Position numbers and translations under genes: made by a program. The notes beneath the pieces are model-generated. The model saw nothing but the letters and a program-made list of their open reading frames with translations. It was not told the DNA's origin and did not search any database. A stretch of DNA of 64,000 bases from Rhodanobacter ginsengisoli (lineage in GTDB: Bacteria; Pseudomonadota; Gammaproteobacteria; Xanthomonadales; Rhodanobacteraceae), in the NCBI RefSeq assembly GCF_042657065.1, contig NZ_JBHSNF010000005.1, positions 62,001-126,000 on the forward strand. Direction: 5' to 3'. The stretch's first letter is position 1; each line of letters begins with the position of its first letter. Shown one piece after another: positions 19,277 to 27,595 of the stretch.

Positions 19277-19388
19277 ACCGCATCTCCTCGTCAAACGACG
19301 CGTTCCCGCGAATCCCGTTCTCGGCCGGGTGCGCAGGCATCCGCATGGCGCGCTTGTGCATCGACATGGCCAGCGGCACCATGTCCGG

Positions 19389-20033
19389 ATGACTGCCATG
19401 CACGCACAGACGCTTGCCAAGCTAGCAGAGCACCTGCGCGATGACGAGATTCATGTGTGGTGTCTCGACTATCGGCCGCAGCACGGTCGCACGCCGCTGC
19501 TATCGGTGCTGGCCGCTTATCTCGGCACCGGTGCGGAGCGGGTCGCGCTGACCATGGGCGAGCACGGTCGTCCGGCACTCGCATTCGCGCATGACCAGTC
19601 ACTCGGATTCAACTGGTCGCATAGCGGCAGCCATGCGCTGATCGCCATCGGGCGGCATGTCACCCCCGGCATCGATGTCGAGCAGGTGCGCGAGCGGCCG
19701 CGGGCGGTAGCGATTGCCGAGCGGTTCTTCAGCACCGGCGAGGCGGCCGGGCTGGCAGGGTTGCCGCCGGCCGAGCGGACGCTCGCCTTTCTCGAGCTGT
19801 GGACGGCGAAGGAGGCCGTGCTCAAGGCGCTCGGGCGTGGCATCGCGTTCGGTCTGGATCGCCTGAGCGTGGCCGCTTCGGCTGGGCGGCTGACCCTGCA
19901 ACTGCTGGAAGGCGATGACGTCGGCGCCTGGCAATTGCATCGGCTGGATGTCGGTCCTGCCCTGGTGGCGGCACTGGCATGGCGGGGCGGACCGCGCCGC
20001 ATCCGGCTGGGCAGGCTTGCCAGCGCCGACTGA
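19389..20033 (+). CDS. 4'-phosphopantetheinyl transferase superfamily protein
   Basis: A 214-residue Sfp/AcpT-type enzyme that moves phosphopantetheine from CoA onto a carrier-protein serine. Signatures: FNWSHSGSHALIAIG, the magnesium-binding GIDVEQVRERPR, and FLELWTAKEAVLKALGRGI with the catalytic Glu/Lys. Length suits the Sfp group. ATGs at 19389 and 19398 are both plausible. The carrier protein is not in the window. It is divergent from the SSS-type kinase. Confidence 0.9.
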   Translation: MTAMHAQTLAKLAEHLRDDEIHVWCLDYRPQHGRTPLLSVLAAYLGTGAERVALTMGEHGRPALAFAHDQSLGFNWSHSGSHALIAIGRHVTPGIDVEQVRERPRAVAIAERFFSTGEAAGLAGLPPAERTLAFLELWTAKEAVLKALGRGIAFGLDRLSVAASAGRLTLQLLEGDDVGAWQLHRLDVGPALVAALAWRGGPRRIRLGRLASAD

Positions 20034-20122
20034 TCGGCGCACTGTTTCGGGCCGGCCCGGGCATCGCGTCGTAACCGGTTGTCCCGCTGCCGGCCTTCAC
20101 TGCCAGAGATTGCTCGACCGCC

Positions 20123-20866
20123 ATGACCCTGCTCAGCGTCAACCTCAACAAGATTGCCGTACTGCGCAATTCGCGCGGCGGCCGCGAACCGGATATCTGC
20201 CGCGCGGCACAGACCTGCATCGAAGCCGGCTGCGGTGGCATCACGGTACATCCGCGCCCCGACCAGCGGCACGTGCGTCCGGACGACGTTCGCGCGCTGG
20301 CCGGGATATTGCGGGGGCGCGTGGAATACAACATCGAAGGGAACCCGTTTGCCGGCCCGCGCGGGGACTATCCCGGCCTGATCGCGCTGGCGCGCGAAGT
20401 CCGTCCGACCCAGGTCACCCTGGTACCCGATGACGACGGCCAGATCACGTCCGACCACGGCTTCGACCTGAAGCGCGATGTCGGACGACTGCGTCCGCTG
20501 GTGCGCGAGCTGTGCGAGCTGGGCTGCCGAGTCAGCCTGTTCATCGATGCCGGGATTCATGACTTCGACCTGGCGGCCGTGATCGGCGTGCAGCGGATCG
20601 AGATCTACACCGGCCCGTATGCAGAGGCTTTTGCCGACGGTCGACCCGCCGCCGCGCTGGCGAGCTGTGCCGACACGGCGCGGCGGGCACATCAGGCCGG
20701 CCTGGCGGTCAATGCTGGACACGATCTGAGCCAGGCGAACCTCGGCACCTTCAAGGCAGCGATACCGGGCCTGGCCGAGGTTTCGATCGGACACGCGCTG
20801 ATTGGCGAAGCGCTGTACGAGGGGCTGGGGACGACTGTCCGCAACTACCTGCAGATCCTGCGCTGA
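20123..20866 (+). CDS. pdxJ: Pyridoxine 5'-phosphate synthase
   Basis: A 247-residue TIM-barrel enzyme that condenses 3-amino-2-oxopropyl phosphate with deoxyxylulose 5-phosphate to form vitamin B6 5'-phosphate. Typical segments: LSVNLNKIAVLRNSRGG, GITVHPRPDQRH with the catalytic His, YNIEGNP, VTLVPD, IEIYTGPYA, VNAGHDLSQANL and EVSIGHALIGEAL. It follows the phosphopantetheinyl transferase gene by 89 bp and converges on the second exbD. Confidence 0.97.
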   Translation: MTLLSVNLNKIAVLRNSRGGREPDICRAAQTCIEAGCGGITVHPRPDQRHVRPDDVRALAGILRGRVEYNIEGNPFAGPRGDYPGLIALAREVRPTQVTLVPDDDGQITSDHGFDLKRDVGRLRPLVRELCELGCRVSLFIDAGIHDFDLAAVIGVQRIEIYTGPYAEAFADGRPAAALASCADTARRAHQAGLAVNAGHDLSQANLGTFKAAIPGLAEVSIGHALIGEALYEGLGTTVRNYLQILR

Positions 20867-20894
20867 CTGCCACGCGGGCTTATCCGACGCATAC

Positions 20895-20921
20895 AAAAAC
20901 CCCCGCTCGTGGCGGGGGTTT
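20895..20921. terminator. Bidirectional Rho-independent terminator
   Basis: A CCCCCGC/GCGGGGG stem (20900-20906 with 20912-20918) with a 5-base loop is flanked by AAAAA on the left and TTT on the right. It can end pdxJ and the facing exbD transcript. Confidence 0.85.
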
Positions 20922-20954
20922 CTGCGTGATTGCTTCGGTACAACTTGCGTCGTA

Positions 20955-21365
20955 TCAGAAGTTCTCGGTAAAGCCGATCTTGACCAGGTTGTAGCTCTTG
21001 GCATCGGCCAGCACACGGGCCACGTACTCGTAGGCCACATTGTCGTTCGCCGCAATCTGGATTTCCGGCTGATTGACCAGGGTCTGCTGACCGATCACGG
21101 CCAGCTGTGCCTTCAGACCGAGTTCGTCCACCGGCGTGTCGTTCCAGTAGAACGCCCCGGCCTGATCGATCTTCAGATGGATCGGATCCAGGGGATTCGG
21201 TGGATTGACCACATTCGGATTCGGCTGCGGCAGGTCAACCTGGATCTTGTGTGCCAGCACCGGCGCCGTGATCATGAAGATGATCAGCAGCACCAGCATC
21301 ACGTCGACCAACGGCGTGACGTTGATCTCCGACATCGGTCCACTGGTTTGGGTCGTGAATGACAT
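20955..21365 (-). CDS. exbD: Biopolymer transport protein ExbD/TolR (second copy)
   Basis: A 136-residue inner-membrane protein with one N-terminal helix (VDVMLVLLIIFMITAPVL) containing the essential proton-path Asp, and a periplasmic domain ending ARVLADAKSYNLVKIGF. It partners ExbB and TonB in using the proton gradient for outer-membrane import. It begins 6 bp after the other exbD. The region encoding SEINVTPLVDVMLVLLIIF is nearly identical at DNA level to the first copy. In Xanthomonas the second exbD is needed only for some substrates (established knowledge). Confidence 0.94.
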   Translation of the reverse strand: MSFTTQTSGPMSEINVTPLVDVMLVLLIIFMITAPVLAHKIQVDLPQPNPNVVNPPNPLDPIHLKIDQAGAFYWNDTPVDELGLKAQLAVIGQQTLVNQPEIQIAANDNVAYEYVARVLADAKSYNLVKIGFTENF

Positions 21366-21371
21366 GTCGAT

Positions 21372-21794
21372 TTACCCCTTCGGCGCGTCAGTGGTCATGA
21401 AGCCGACGTGCACCATGCCCGAATCCTTCGCATCGCCGATGATCTTCTTGACGATCTTGAACTGGGCCGCCTTGTCTGCGCGAATCTGCAGTTCGGGCTG
21501 GGGCGTCTTCTGTGCATCGACCAGAAACTGCGCCCGCAACTCGGCCTCGGTGACCAGATGATCGTTGAGATACATGCTGCCGTCCTGCTTGACCGCCAGG
21601 TCAAGCGGCGGCACCAGCACCTCGGCATCCTTCGTATGCGGATTCGCCGTAGGCAGGTCGATCGTGATGGAGTGCGACATCAGTGGTGCCGTGATCATGA
21701 AGATGATCAGCAGCACCAGCATCACGTCGACCAGCGGCGTGACGTTGATCTCCGACATCGGTCCGCCGGAATTGCCACCCAAACTTACGGCCAT
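21372..21794 (-). CDS. exbD: Biopolymer transport protein ExbD/TolR (first copy)
   Basis: A 140-residue ExbD with the same N-terminal block (SEINVTPLVDVMLVLLIIF) and single membrane helix with the conserved Asp. The periplasmic domain (ELQIRADKAAQFKIVKKIIGDAKDSGMVHVGF) differs from the other copy. It lies 11 bp after exbB and 6 bp before the second exbD, in one operon with tonB. Confidence 0.95.
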   Translation of the reverse strand: MAVSLGGNSGGPMSEINVTPLVDVMLVLLIIFMITAPLMSHSITIDLPTANPHTKDAEVLVPPLDLAVKQDGSMYLNDHLVTEAELRAQFLVDAQKTPQPELQIRADKAAQFKIVKKIIGDAKDSGMVHVGFMTTDAPKG

Positions 21795-21805
21795 GGGTCA
21801 ATACC

Positions 21806-22579
21806 TCACTTCTGGCTTTCGACGCGCGAGCCGGTCGCAAAGAAGTCGTGCAGGTCGTGCGCGAACTCGTCGAACCGTGCGTAGGTCAGGCGGTTCGAGC
21901 GGCTGAAGAAGTTGTACGCGAACAGGGCCGGAATCGCGGCGAACAGGCCGAATGCGGTCATGATCAGCGCTTCACCCACCGGGCCCGCCACTGCATTCAT
22001 CGAGGCGTTGCCGCTTGCCGCGATGCGGATCAGTGCGTGATAGATACCCCACACCGTACCCAGCAGACCGACGAACGGTGCTGCCGAACCCACGGTGGCG
22101 AGCAGGGTCATGCCACCCTCCAGACGCAGGCTCTCGCGAGCCACAGCCTGACGCAGCGCGCGGTCGATGAATTCCGACCGGCTCAGCGATTCGGCCAGAC
22201 GACCGGTCGTGCCCGAAGTGCTCGCGGTCTGTTGGTGATGGGCCACAGCCGAGGCCGCATCCAGCGCGATCTTGGAGAACGGCTCACTCCTGGGCTGAGC
22301 TTCCAGTTCGCGAATCGCGTCCTGAGTGGAGCCATTGCCCCAGAAGCCATCGATGACCTTGTCGGCGCGTGCCTTCACCGTTGCGTTGCGGATGCCGTTG
22401 GCCACGATGAAGTACCAGGACAGGAACGACATCGCGACCAGGGTCACGAAGACGACCCAGCCGAGCCAGTCGAAGTTCTGGAGCAGGTTGCTGAAGCCCA
22501 TCTGTTTCATGGCTTCGGCGTTGGTATTACCACCCAAGGCCTGTGCGGCATCGGTCGTTGCAGGAGTCTGTAGGAACAT
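21806..22579 (-). CDS. exbB: Biopolymer transport protein ExbB (MotA/TolQ/ExbB family)
   Basis: A 257-residue inner-membrane proton-channel subunit. Three helices: about 38-58 (WLGWVVFVTLVAMSFLSWYF), then the conserved core TLLATVGSAAPFVGLLGTVWGI, and GEALIMTAFGLFAAIPALFAYN. These glycine- and threonine-rich segments are diagnostic of ExbB/TolQ. The C-terminal part is cytoplasmic. It follows tonB by 56 bp; with two ExbD proteins it forms the TonB motor. Confidence 0.95.
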   Translation of the reverse strand: MFLQTPATTDAAQALGGNTNAEAMKQMGFSNLLQNFDWLGWVVFVTLVAMSFLSWYFIVANGIRNATVKARADKVIDGFWGNGSTQDAIRELEAQPRSEPFSKIALDAASAVAHHQQTASTSGTTGRLAESLSRSEFIDRALRQAVARESLRLEGGMTLLATVGSAAPFVGLLGTVWGIYHALIRIAASGNASMNAVAGPVGEALIMTAFGLFAAIPALFAYNFFSRSNRLTYARFDEFAHDLHDFFATGSRVESQK

Positions 22580-22635
22580 AACGCTACCCTAGGGAAGTCA
22601 AGCGTGAACTGTAACTGTAATCGACGGAAAGTTGA

Positions 22636-23295
22636 TTACAGCTGACTGAGATTGAAGTTGACAGGAACGCGTGCGTACCCCTCAACTTTTCGTCCATTTC
22701 TGATGGTCGGATTGAAGCGCCAGTTGCGAGCGGCGTCCATTGCCGCACGATCGAGCTCCCGATAACCGCTGGAGTGCTCGACCTTGATGTCCTTCGGGGA
22801 TCCATCCACCCCGACCAGGATCATCAATATCACCGTACCCTCATGCCGTTGGCGGATGGCCTGTGGCGGGTAACGGGGCTGCATCCGACTGTTATAGCTC
22901 AGATCCTGGCTGGCCGAGATGTCCGCTGGCGGCGCCGGTGGTGCTGGCGGTGCCGGTGGTGGTGCCTGAACCGCGTTCTGGGACACCTCCTGTACCGGTG
23001 GTGGTGGCGTCGGCGGCGGGGGGGTCGGCGGCGGCTTGAGCTGCTGAATGATCTTCGGCGGCGGCTGCTTGGGCGGCTCCGGCGGCGGCGGCGGTGGCGG
23101 CGGCGGCGGCGGTGGCGGCTCGATGAAGTTCACCTGGACGATGCGTTCTTTTTCTTTGTGGTTCTGATTCGGTGGTGCCATCGGCGCCACAATCAACAGA
23201 AACGCAAACGCATGCAGCCCGATCGCAACTGCCAATGCCCAGGTACGCTTCCAACTAAACGGCTCGCGCCCATTTTCTTCGTTACTTGAGGCCAT
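22636..23295 (-). CDS. tonB: TonB energy transducer with long polyproline spacer
   Basis: A 219-residue TonB. One N-terminal helix (about residues 17-38, TWALAVAIGLHAFAFLLIVA) anchors it. A periplasm-spanning Pro-rich region follows, including 13 consecutive prolines (residues about 60-72) and several further PPP runs. The C-terminal TonB domain has MQPRYPPQAIRQRHEGTVIL and the ending RNWRFNPTIRNGR. The polyproline run is encoded by a GGC/GGT microsatellite on the plus strand (23081-23119). The 217 bp upstream probably carries the operon promoter. Confidence 0.95.
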   Translation of the reverse strand: MASSNEENGREPFSWKRTWALAVAIGLHAFAFLLIVAPMAPPNQNHKEKERIVQVNFIEPPPPPPPPPPPPPEPPKQPPPKIIQQLKPPPTPPPPTPPPPVQEVSQNAVQAPPPAPPAPPAPPADISASQDLSYNSRMQPRYPPQAIRQRHEGTVILMILVGVDGSPKDIKVEHSSGYRELDRAAMDAARNWRFNPTIRNGRKVEGYARVPVNFNLSQL

Positions 23296-23512
23296 CTGTC
23301 ACTATCTGGAAGCTGATCAATCGGGAAACTACGTTGCCGCAGGGCGTAACCCGAAACCGTCTGAATGCATGGACGGACCTCGGGGAAAACTTGCCGCTGG
23401 GGAGACGCAGGGAAAGGTTTTCTACGTTACAACAGAGCATGACTTTTGTATAGCACTCACGGGACAGGCAAACGGACGTCCAACTGTTCCGTGAGTCCAT
23501 GCGGGTCCGCCT

Positions 23513-24799
23513 TTACTTGCCGGCACCCAGTTTCTTCAGGCTCGCCTTCGCGCGCTCGGCTGTGTCCGGATCTTGCGCAGCCATCTTCAGGGCAGCGATC
23601 TGGCCCGACTTGCTCTTCAGGCCACGCTCGCATTCGGCAAGTATCAGGTAGGCAACGCCCTTGCGTTTCACGCCCCTGCTGATGGCCTGCTGGACCATCT
23701 TCTTGGCCTGACCGTACTCGCTTTCGGTGAGCAGCAGGTTCGCCTCCTGCAAGGCGACCTCTCCGTCCGTGGCCAGGGGGCGGGCCTTTTCATAGGCCTG
23801 CTTCGCCTGTTCGACATTTCCCGCCAGATACTCGGCTTCGCCAAGCAACAGGTAATTGCTCGCGCTAGACGTCACCACGCCCTTGCTCATCCCGTCCTTC
23901 AACACGGCCACGGCCTTGAGCGCGTCCGGTTTCGGATTGTCACTGGATTGCCCTTGATTGAAATAGAGCTTGGCCAGATTCAGATACATCGCTTCGGTCG
24001 TGAGGCCACCCTTGGCGCGGGCCTTTTCCATCAACTGGATGGCTTCCGGGTATTTTTTCGCCTGCATCAACACCACGATCGCGTTGTTCAGCACCTTCGG
24101 ATCGTCGGGGTTCGCGGCCAGGCTCTGCTGCGCCAGCTTCTCGACCTGATCACCCTGGCCAGATTCGGAATAGCTGGCCATCAGAATCTCGTTCCATTGC
24201 GGATTGGGCTTGTCGGTCAATGACTGGGCCTTCTTGATCGAGGCGATCGCCTCGGGGTACTTGCCCAGGCGATACTCGTCATTGCCCTGGAGCGCGTACG
24301 ACTCGGCCGTCTCCTTCTTGCCCTCGGCTCGCCATTTCGTGATGGTGTCCAGCGACGCCTGGTATTGCTTGTCGGCCTGCTGCGTTACCGCAAGCATGTA
24401 TTCGAGCGCGAAATAGTCATCGTTCGGCAGCACTCCGTTGGCGAGTGCGCGCTGAATCAGCGCCTCGGCACCCGGATAGTCACCGGCGTTGTATTTCACG
24501 ACTGCCAGGCCACGAAGCGCCATCGCCTGGGCGTACTTGCTCCGGCTGCTGTCGACGATTCCCTGGAGGTACTGTTCCGCCTTCGCCGAATCACCGGCGT
24601 TGAGCGCATTCAAACCTTCCTGAAGATTCTTCTGGTCCTTCGTGCTGGATAGATCGAGTTTCGGTGCAACACGGGTCGCATGCGGGTACTGCACTTCCTG
24701 CTTGCCCTTGGCCGCATCGCGCGCCAGCACCGGGCTGCTTGCCACACTCAGGAGCAGAAGTGCGCTCGCCAGCATCGTGAACCCTGGGGAATGCTTCAT
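23513..24799 (-). CDS. Exported tetratricopeptide-repeat protein
   Basis: A 428-residue protein with a signal peptide (FTMLASALLLLSVASSPVLA, cleaved before RDA) and an array of TPR-like helical pairs (for example LNALNAGDSAKAEQYLQ, AVVKYNAGDYPGAEALIQ, GNDEYRLGKYPEAIASIKKA, AEYLAGNVEQAKQAYEKARPL). It is probably periplasmic. It lies just upstream of tonB-exbB-exbD-exbD on the same strand, as in related genomes, suggesting but not proving a link to TonB-dependent transport. Confidence 0.85.
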   Translation of the reverse strand: MKHSPGFTMLASALLLLSVASSPVLARDAAKGKQEVQYPHATRVAPKLDLSSTKDQKNLQEGLNALNAGDSAKAEQYLQGIVDSSRSKYAQAMALRGLAVVKYNAGDYPGAEALIQRALANGVLPNDDYFALEYMLAVTQQADKQYQASLDTITKWRAEGKKETAESYALQGNDEYRLGKYPEAIASIKKAQSLTDKPNPQWNEILMASYSESGQGDQVEKLAQQSLAANPDDPKVLNNAIVVLMQAKKYPEAIQLMEKARAKGGLTTEAMYLNLAKLYFNQGQSSDNPKPDALKAVAVLKDGMSKGVVTSSASNYLLLGEAEYLAGNVEQAKQAYEKARPLATDGEVALQEANLLLTESEYGQAKKMVQQAISRGVKRKGVAYLILAECERGLKSKSGQIAALKMAAQDPDTAERAKASLKKLGAGK

Positions 24800-25063
24800 G
24801 GTGATCCTCGTCTTCAGGTCTCGCGCATCAAACGCCGCGGGGGGATTTCCAAGAGTAACCCGAGCCGCCCAACGATAACAAGTTGCAGTGCGGCATCAAA
24901 GATTGTTAAAAATCAATAAGTTGTCGGACCGTTTAAATCGAGGCGCACGCAACGACAGGACACAACCCGATTCCCGGTTGCTCCTGTCCACTCCCCAGAG
25001 CTGGTGCCCTCGAGGCCTTGAGCCAGCCTTCGGCCGGTGGCCACCATGTGTCTATCGTGGCGC

Positions 25064-27499
25064 TCACACGTCCAGGTTGGCGACCTTCAATGCGTTTGCC
25101 TCGATGAAGTCTCGACGTGGCTCGACGGCTTCACCCATCAGCATGGAGAACATCTGATCGGCCGCGATGGCATCCTCGACACCGACCTGCAACATGCGGC
25201 GGGTCTCCGGATTCACCGTTGTGTCCCACAGCTGCTCGGGGTTCATTTCGCCTAGACCCTTGAAGCGCTGGATGCTGCGCCCCTTCTTGGCCTCGTCCAG
25301 CAGCCAGTTGCGCGCCTCCACGAAGCTCAATACCCCGCGCGAGGCATTGCCCCGTCGCGCGACGGCGTCGGCCTGGATCATCCCGGCAATCTGCTGGCTG
25401 ATCGCCAGGATCGGACGAAACTCGTTGCTGCTGAAGAACGGCTGCGGCAACAACCAGGTATGGCTGAGCCCATGCTGCTCACGTACCACTTCGATCGCTG
25501 CAGGCTGCTCATCACCGAGCGCCGGCCGCAATGCCAGTTTGTAGTGGGGCTTGCCCAGGCCGCTGGCGGCCAGGCGCAGAGCCGCGGCGTCCAGCCAAGC
25601 CTGCATGGCCGCCGGATCGGCCCACAGCGCCGGTTCCATCGGGGTATGTTCGAGCAAGGCATTCAACACCACGGCGTCGAAACGGTGCGCCAGTTTGGCA
25701 ATCTGGTCCAACGCATGCTGATAACCGCGGAGCAGCTTCTCCAGCGCCTCGCCGGTGATCGGCGGCGCATCCGGGCTGTAAGTCAACGCCGCATTGTCGA
25801 CCGCGCTGGAGATCAGGTAGTCGTTCAGCGCAGTGTCGTCCTTGATGTACAGCTCCTGCTTGCCCTGCTTCACTTTGTACAGCGGCGGCAGTCCGATATA
25901 AATGTGGCCGCGCTCGATCAGCTCCGGCATCTGTCGGTAGAAGAACGTCAGCAGCAGGGTGCGGATGTGCGAGCCATCGACGTCCGCATCGGTCATCAGG
26001 ATGATCCGGTGGTAACGCAGCTTGTCCGGGTTGTACTCATCCTTGCCGATGCCGGTGCCCAGAGCGGTGATCAGCGTGCCGACTTCGGCCGACGCCAGCA
26101 TGCGGTCGAAGCGCGCCTTCTCGACGTTGAGGATCTTGCCCTTCAGCGGCAACACGGCCTGGGTCTTGCGATTGCGGCCCTGCTTGGCCGAGCCACCGGC
26201 GGAGTCGCCCTCGACCAGGAACAGCTCGCACAGCGCCGGATCCTTTTCCTGACAGTCCGCCAGCTTGCCAGGCAACCCCGCGATATCGAGCGCGCCCTTG
26301 CGGCGGGTCATCTCGCGTGCCTTGCGCGCAGCCTCGCGGGCACGGGCGGCGTCGACGACCTTGGAAGCGATCGCCTTGGCTTCGTTCGGATGTTCCAGCA
26401 GGAATTCACCGAGCTTCTCGTTGACGACCTGCTCGACCACAGTCTTCACTTCGGACGAGACCAGCTTGTCCTTGGTCTGCGAGGAGAACTTGGGATCCGG
26501 CACTTTCACCGAAAGGACCGCAATCATGCCCTCGCGCATGTCGTCACCCGACAACGCAACCTTGGCGTTCTTCGCCAGGCCGGATTTTTCGATGTAGCTC
26601 TGCAGCGAACGGGTCAGCGCCGCACGGAAACCGGTCAGATGGGTACCACCGTCACGCTGCGGAATGTTGTTGGTGAAGCAGTACATGGACTCCTGGTAGG
26701 AGTCGGTCCATTGCATCGCCACCTCGACCACCACCCCGTCCTGCTCCGACGTCAGGCTGATCACATTCGGGTGCAAGGCCGTCTTCAACTGCGCCAGATG
26801 TTGCACGAACGAGCGGATACCGCCCTCGTAGGCGAACGTGTCCTGGCGCCCTTCACCACGCTCGTCCTTCAGCTCGATCGTGACGCCTGAATTGAGGAAC
26901 GCCAGCTCGCGCAGGCGCTTGGCCAGGATGTCGTAGTGAAATTCAATGTTGCTGGTGAACGTTGCCGGGCTCGGCTGGAAACGCACCAGGGTGCCGCGCT
27001 TGGTCGACGGACCCACCACTTTCAGGGGATACAGCGGCTCTCCCCCCGCGTATTCCTGGAGGTGTTCCAGGCCTTCGCGGTAGATGGTCAACCACAGATG
27101 GTCGCTCAAGGCATTGACCACCGAGACGCCCACGCCGTGCAGGCCACCAGAAACCTTGTAGGAGTTCGCGTCGAACTTGCCGCCGGCATGCAGCACGGTC
27201 ATCACCACTTCCGCGGTCGAGCGACCCTCGTCGGGGTGCATGTCGACCGGAATGCCACGACCGTTGTCGCTGACGCTCACCGAGCCATCGTCGCAAATGG
27301 TGACCACAACCCTGTCGCAGTAGCCCGCCAGCGCCTCATCGATCGCGTTGTCGACGACTTCAAACACCATGTGATGAAGGCCGGTGCCGTCATCGGTATC
27401 GCCGATGTACATGCCGGGGCGCTTGCGCACCGCTTCCAGACCTTTCAGTACCTTGATGTTGCTTGAATCGTAGTTGGATTCGTTGAGAGGTTCGTTCAT
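25064..27499 (-). CDS. gyrB: DNA gyrase subunit B
   Basis: An 811-residue ATPase subunit of gyrase. It shows the GHKL pocket (EAVRKRPGMYIGDTDDGTGL, VDNAIDEALAG, GGLHGVGVSVVNAL), the TOPRIM motifs EGDSAGGSAKQGRNR and DADVDGSHIRTLLLTFFYR, and the C-terminal RRDFIEANALKVANLDV. The insert of roughly 170 residues between TOPRIM and tail is usual for gammaproteobacterial GyrB. ATG 27499 gives the standard N-terminus; the frame extends 24 codons upstream without family similarity. It follows recF in the dnaA-dnaN-recF-gyrB order. Confidence 0.98.
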   Translation of the reverse strand: MNEPLNESNYDSSNIKVLKGLEAVRKRPGMYIGDTDDGTGLHHMVFEVVDNAIDEALAGYCDRVVVTICDDGSVSVSDNGRGIPVDMHPDEGRSTAEVVMTVLHAGGKFDANSYKVSGGLHGVGVSVVNALSDHLWLTIYREGLEHLQEYAGGEPLYPLKVVGPSTKRGTLVRFQPSPATFTSNIEFHYDILAKRLRELAFLNSGVTIELKDERGEGRQDTFAYEGGIRSFVQHLAQLKTALHPNVISLTSEQDGVVVEVAMQWTDSYQESMYCFTNNIPQRDGGTHLTGFRAALTRSLQSYIEKSGLAKNAKVALSGDDMREGMIAVLSVKVPDPKFSSQTKDKLVSSEVKTVVEQVVNEKLGEFLLEHPNEAKAIASKVVDAARAREAARKAREMTRRKGALDIAGLPGKLADCQEKDPALCELFLVEGDSAGGSAKQGRNRKTQAVLPLKGKILNVEKARFDRMLASAEVGTLITALGTGIGKDEYNPDKLRYHRIILMTDADVDGSHIRTLLLTFFYRQMPELIERGHIYIGLPPLYKVKQGKQELYIKDDTALNDYLISSAVDNAALTYSPDAPPITGEALEKLLRGYQHALDQIAKLAHRFDAVVLNALLEHTPMEPALWADPAAMQAWLDAAALRLAASGLGKPHYKLALRPALGDEQPAAIEVVREQHGLSHTWLLPQPFFSSNEFRPILAISQQIAGMIQADAVARRGNASRGVLSFVEARNWLLDEAKKGRSIQRFKGLGEMNPEQLWDTTVNPETRRMLQVGVEDAIAADQMFSMLMGEAVEPRRDFIEANALKVANLDV

Positions 27500-27595
27500 G
27501 CGGTAACCATTTCCTGGCGCCAGCGACCCGCCCGACTCGGCGCCGTGAAGGGCCGGGCAAGGGTTATGCAATCTTGGGGATATGCAACCTTCCGA

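Noticed and set aside
23081..23119. Short-repeat array as a possible CRISPR
   Set aside because: It is a triplet microsatellite coding for proline in tonB; there are no spacers and no cas genes.
25460..26890. Long open frame antisense to gyrB
   Set aside because: It is a GC-driven shadow of gyrB; its translation is Arg/Gln/His-rich with no family features. The same applies to the frame antisense to dnaN at 28796-29920.
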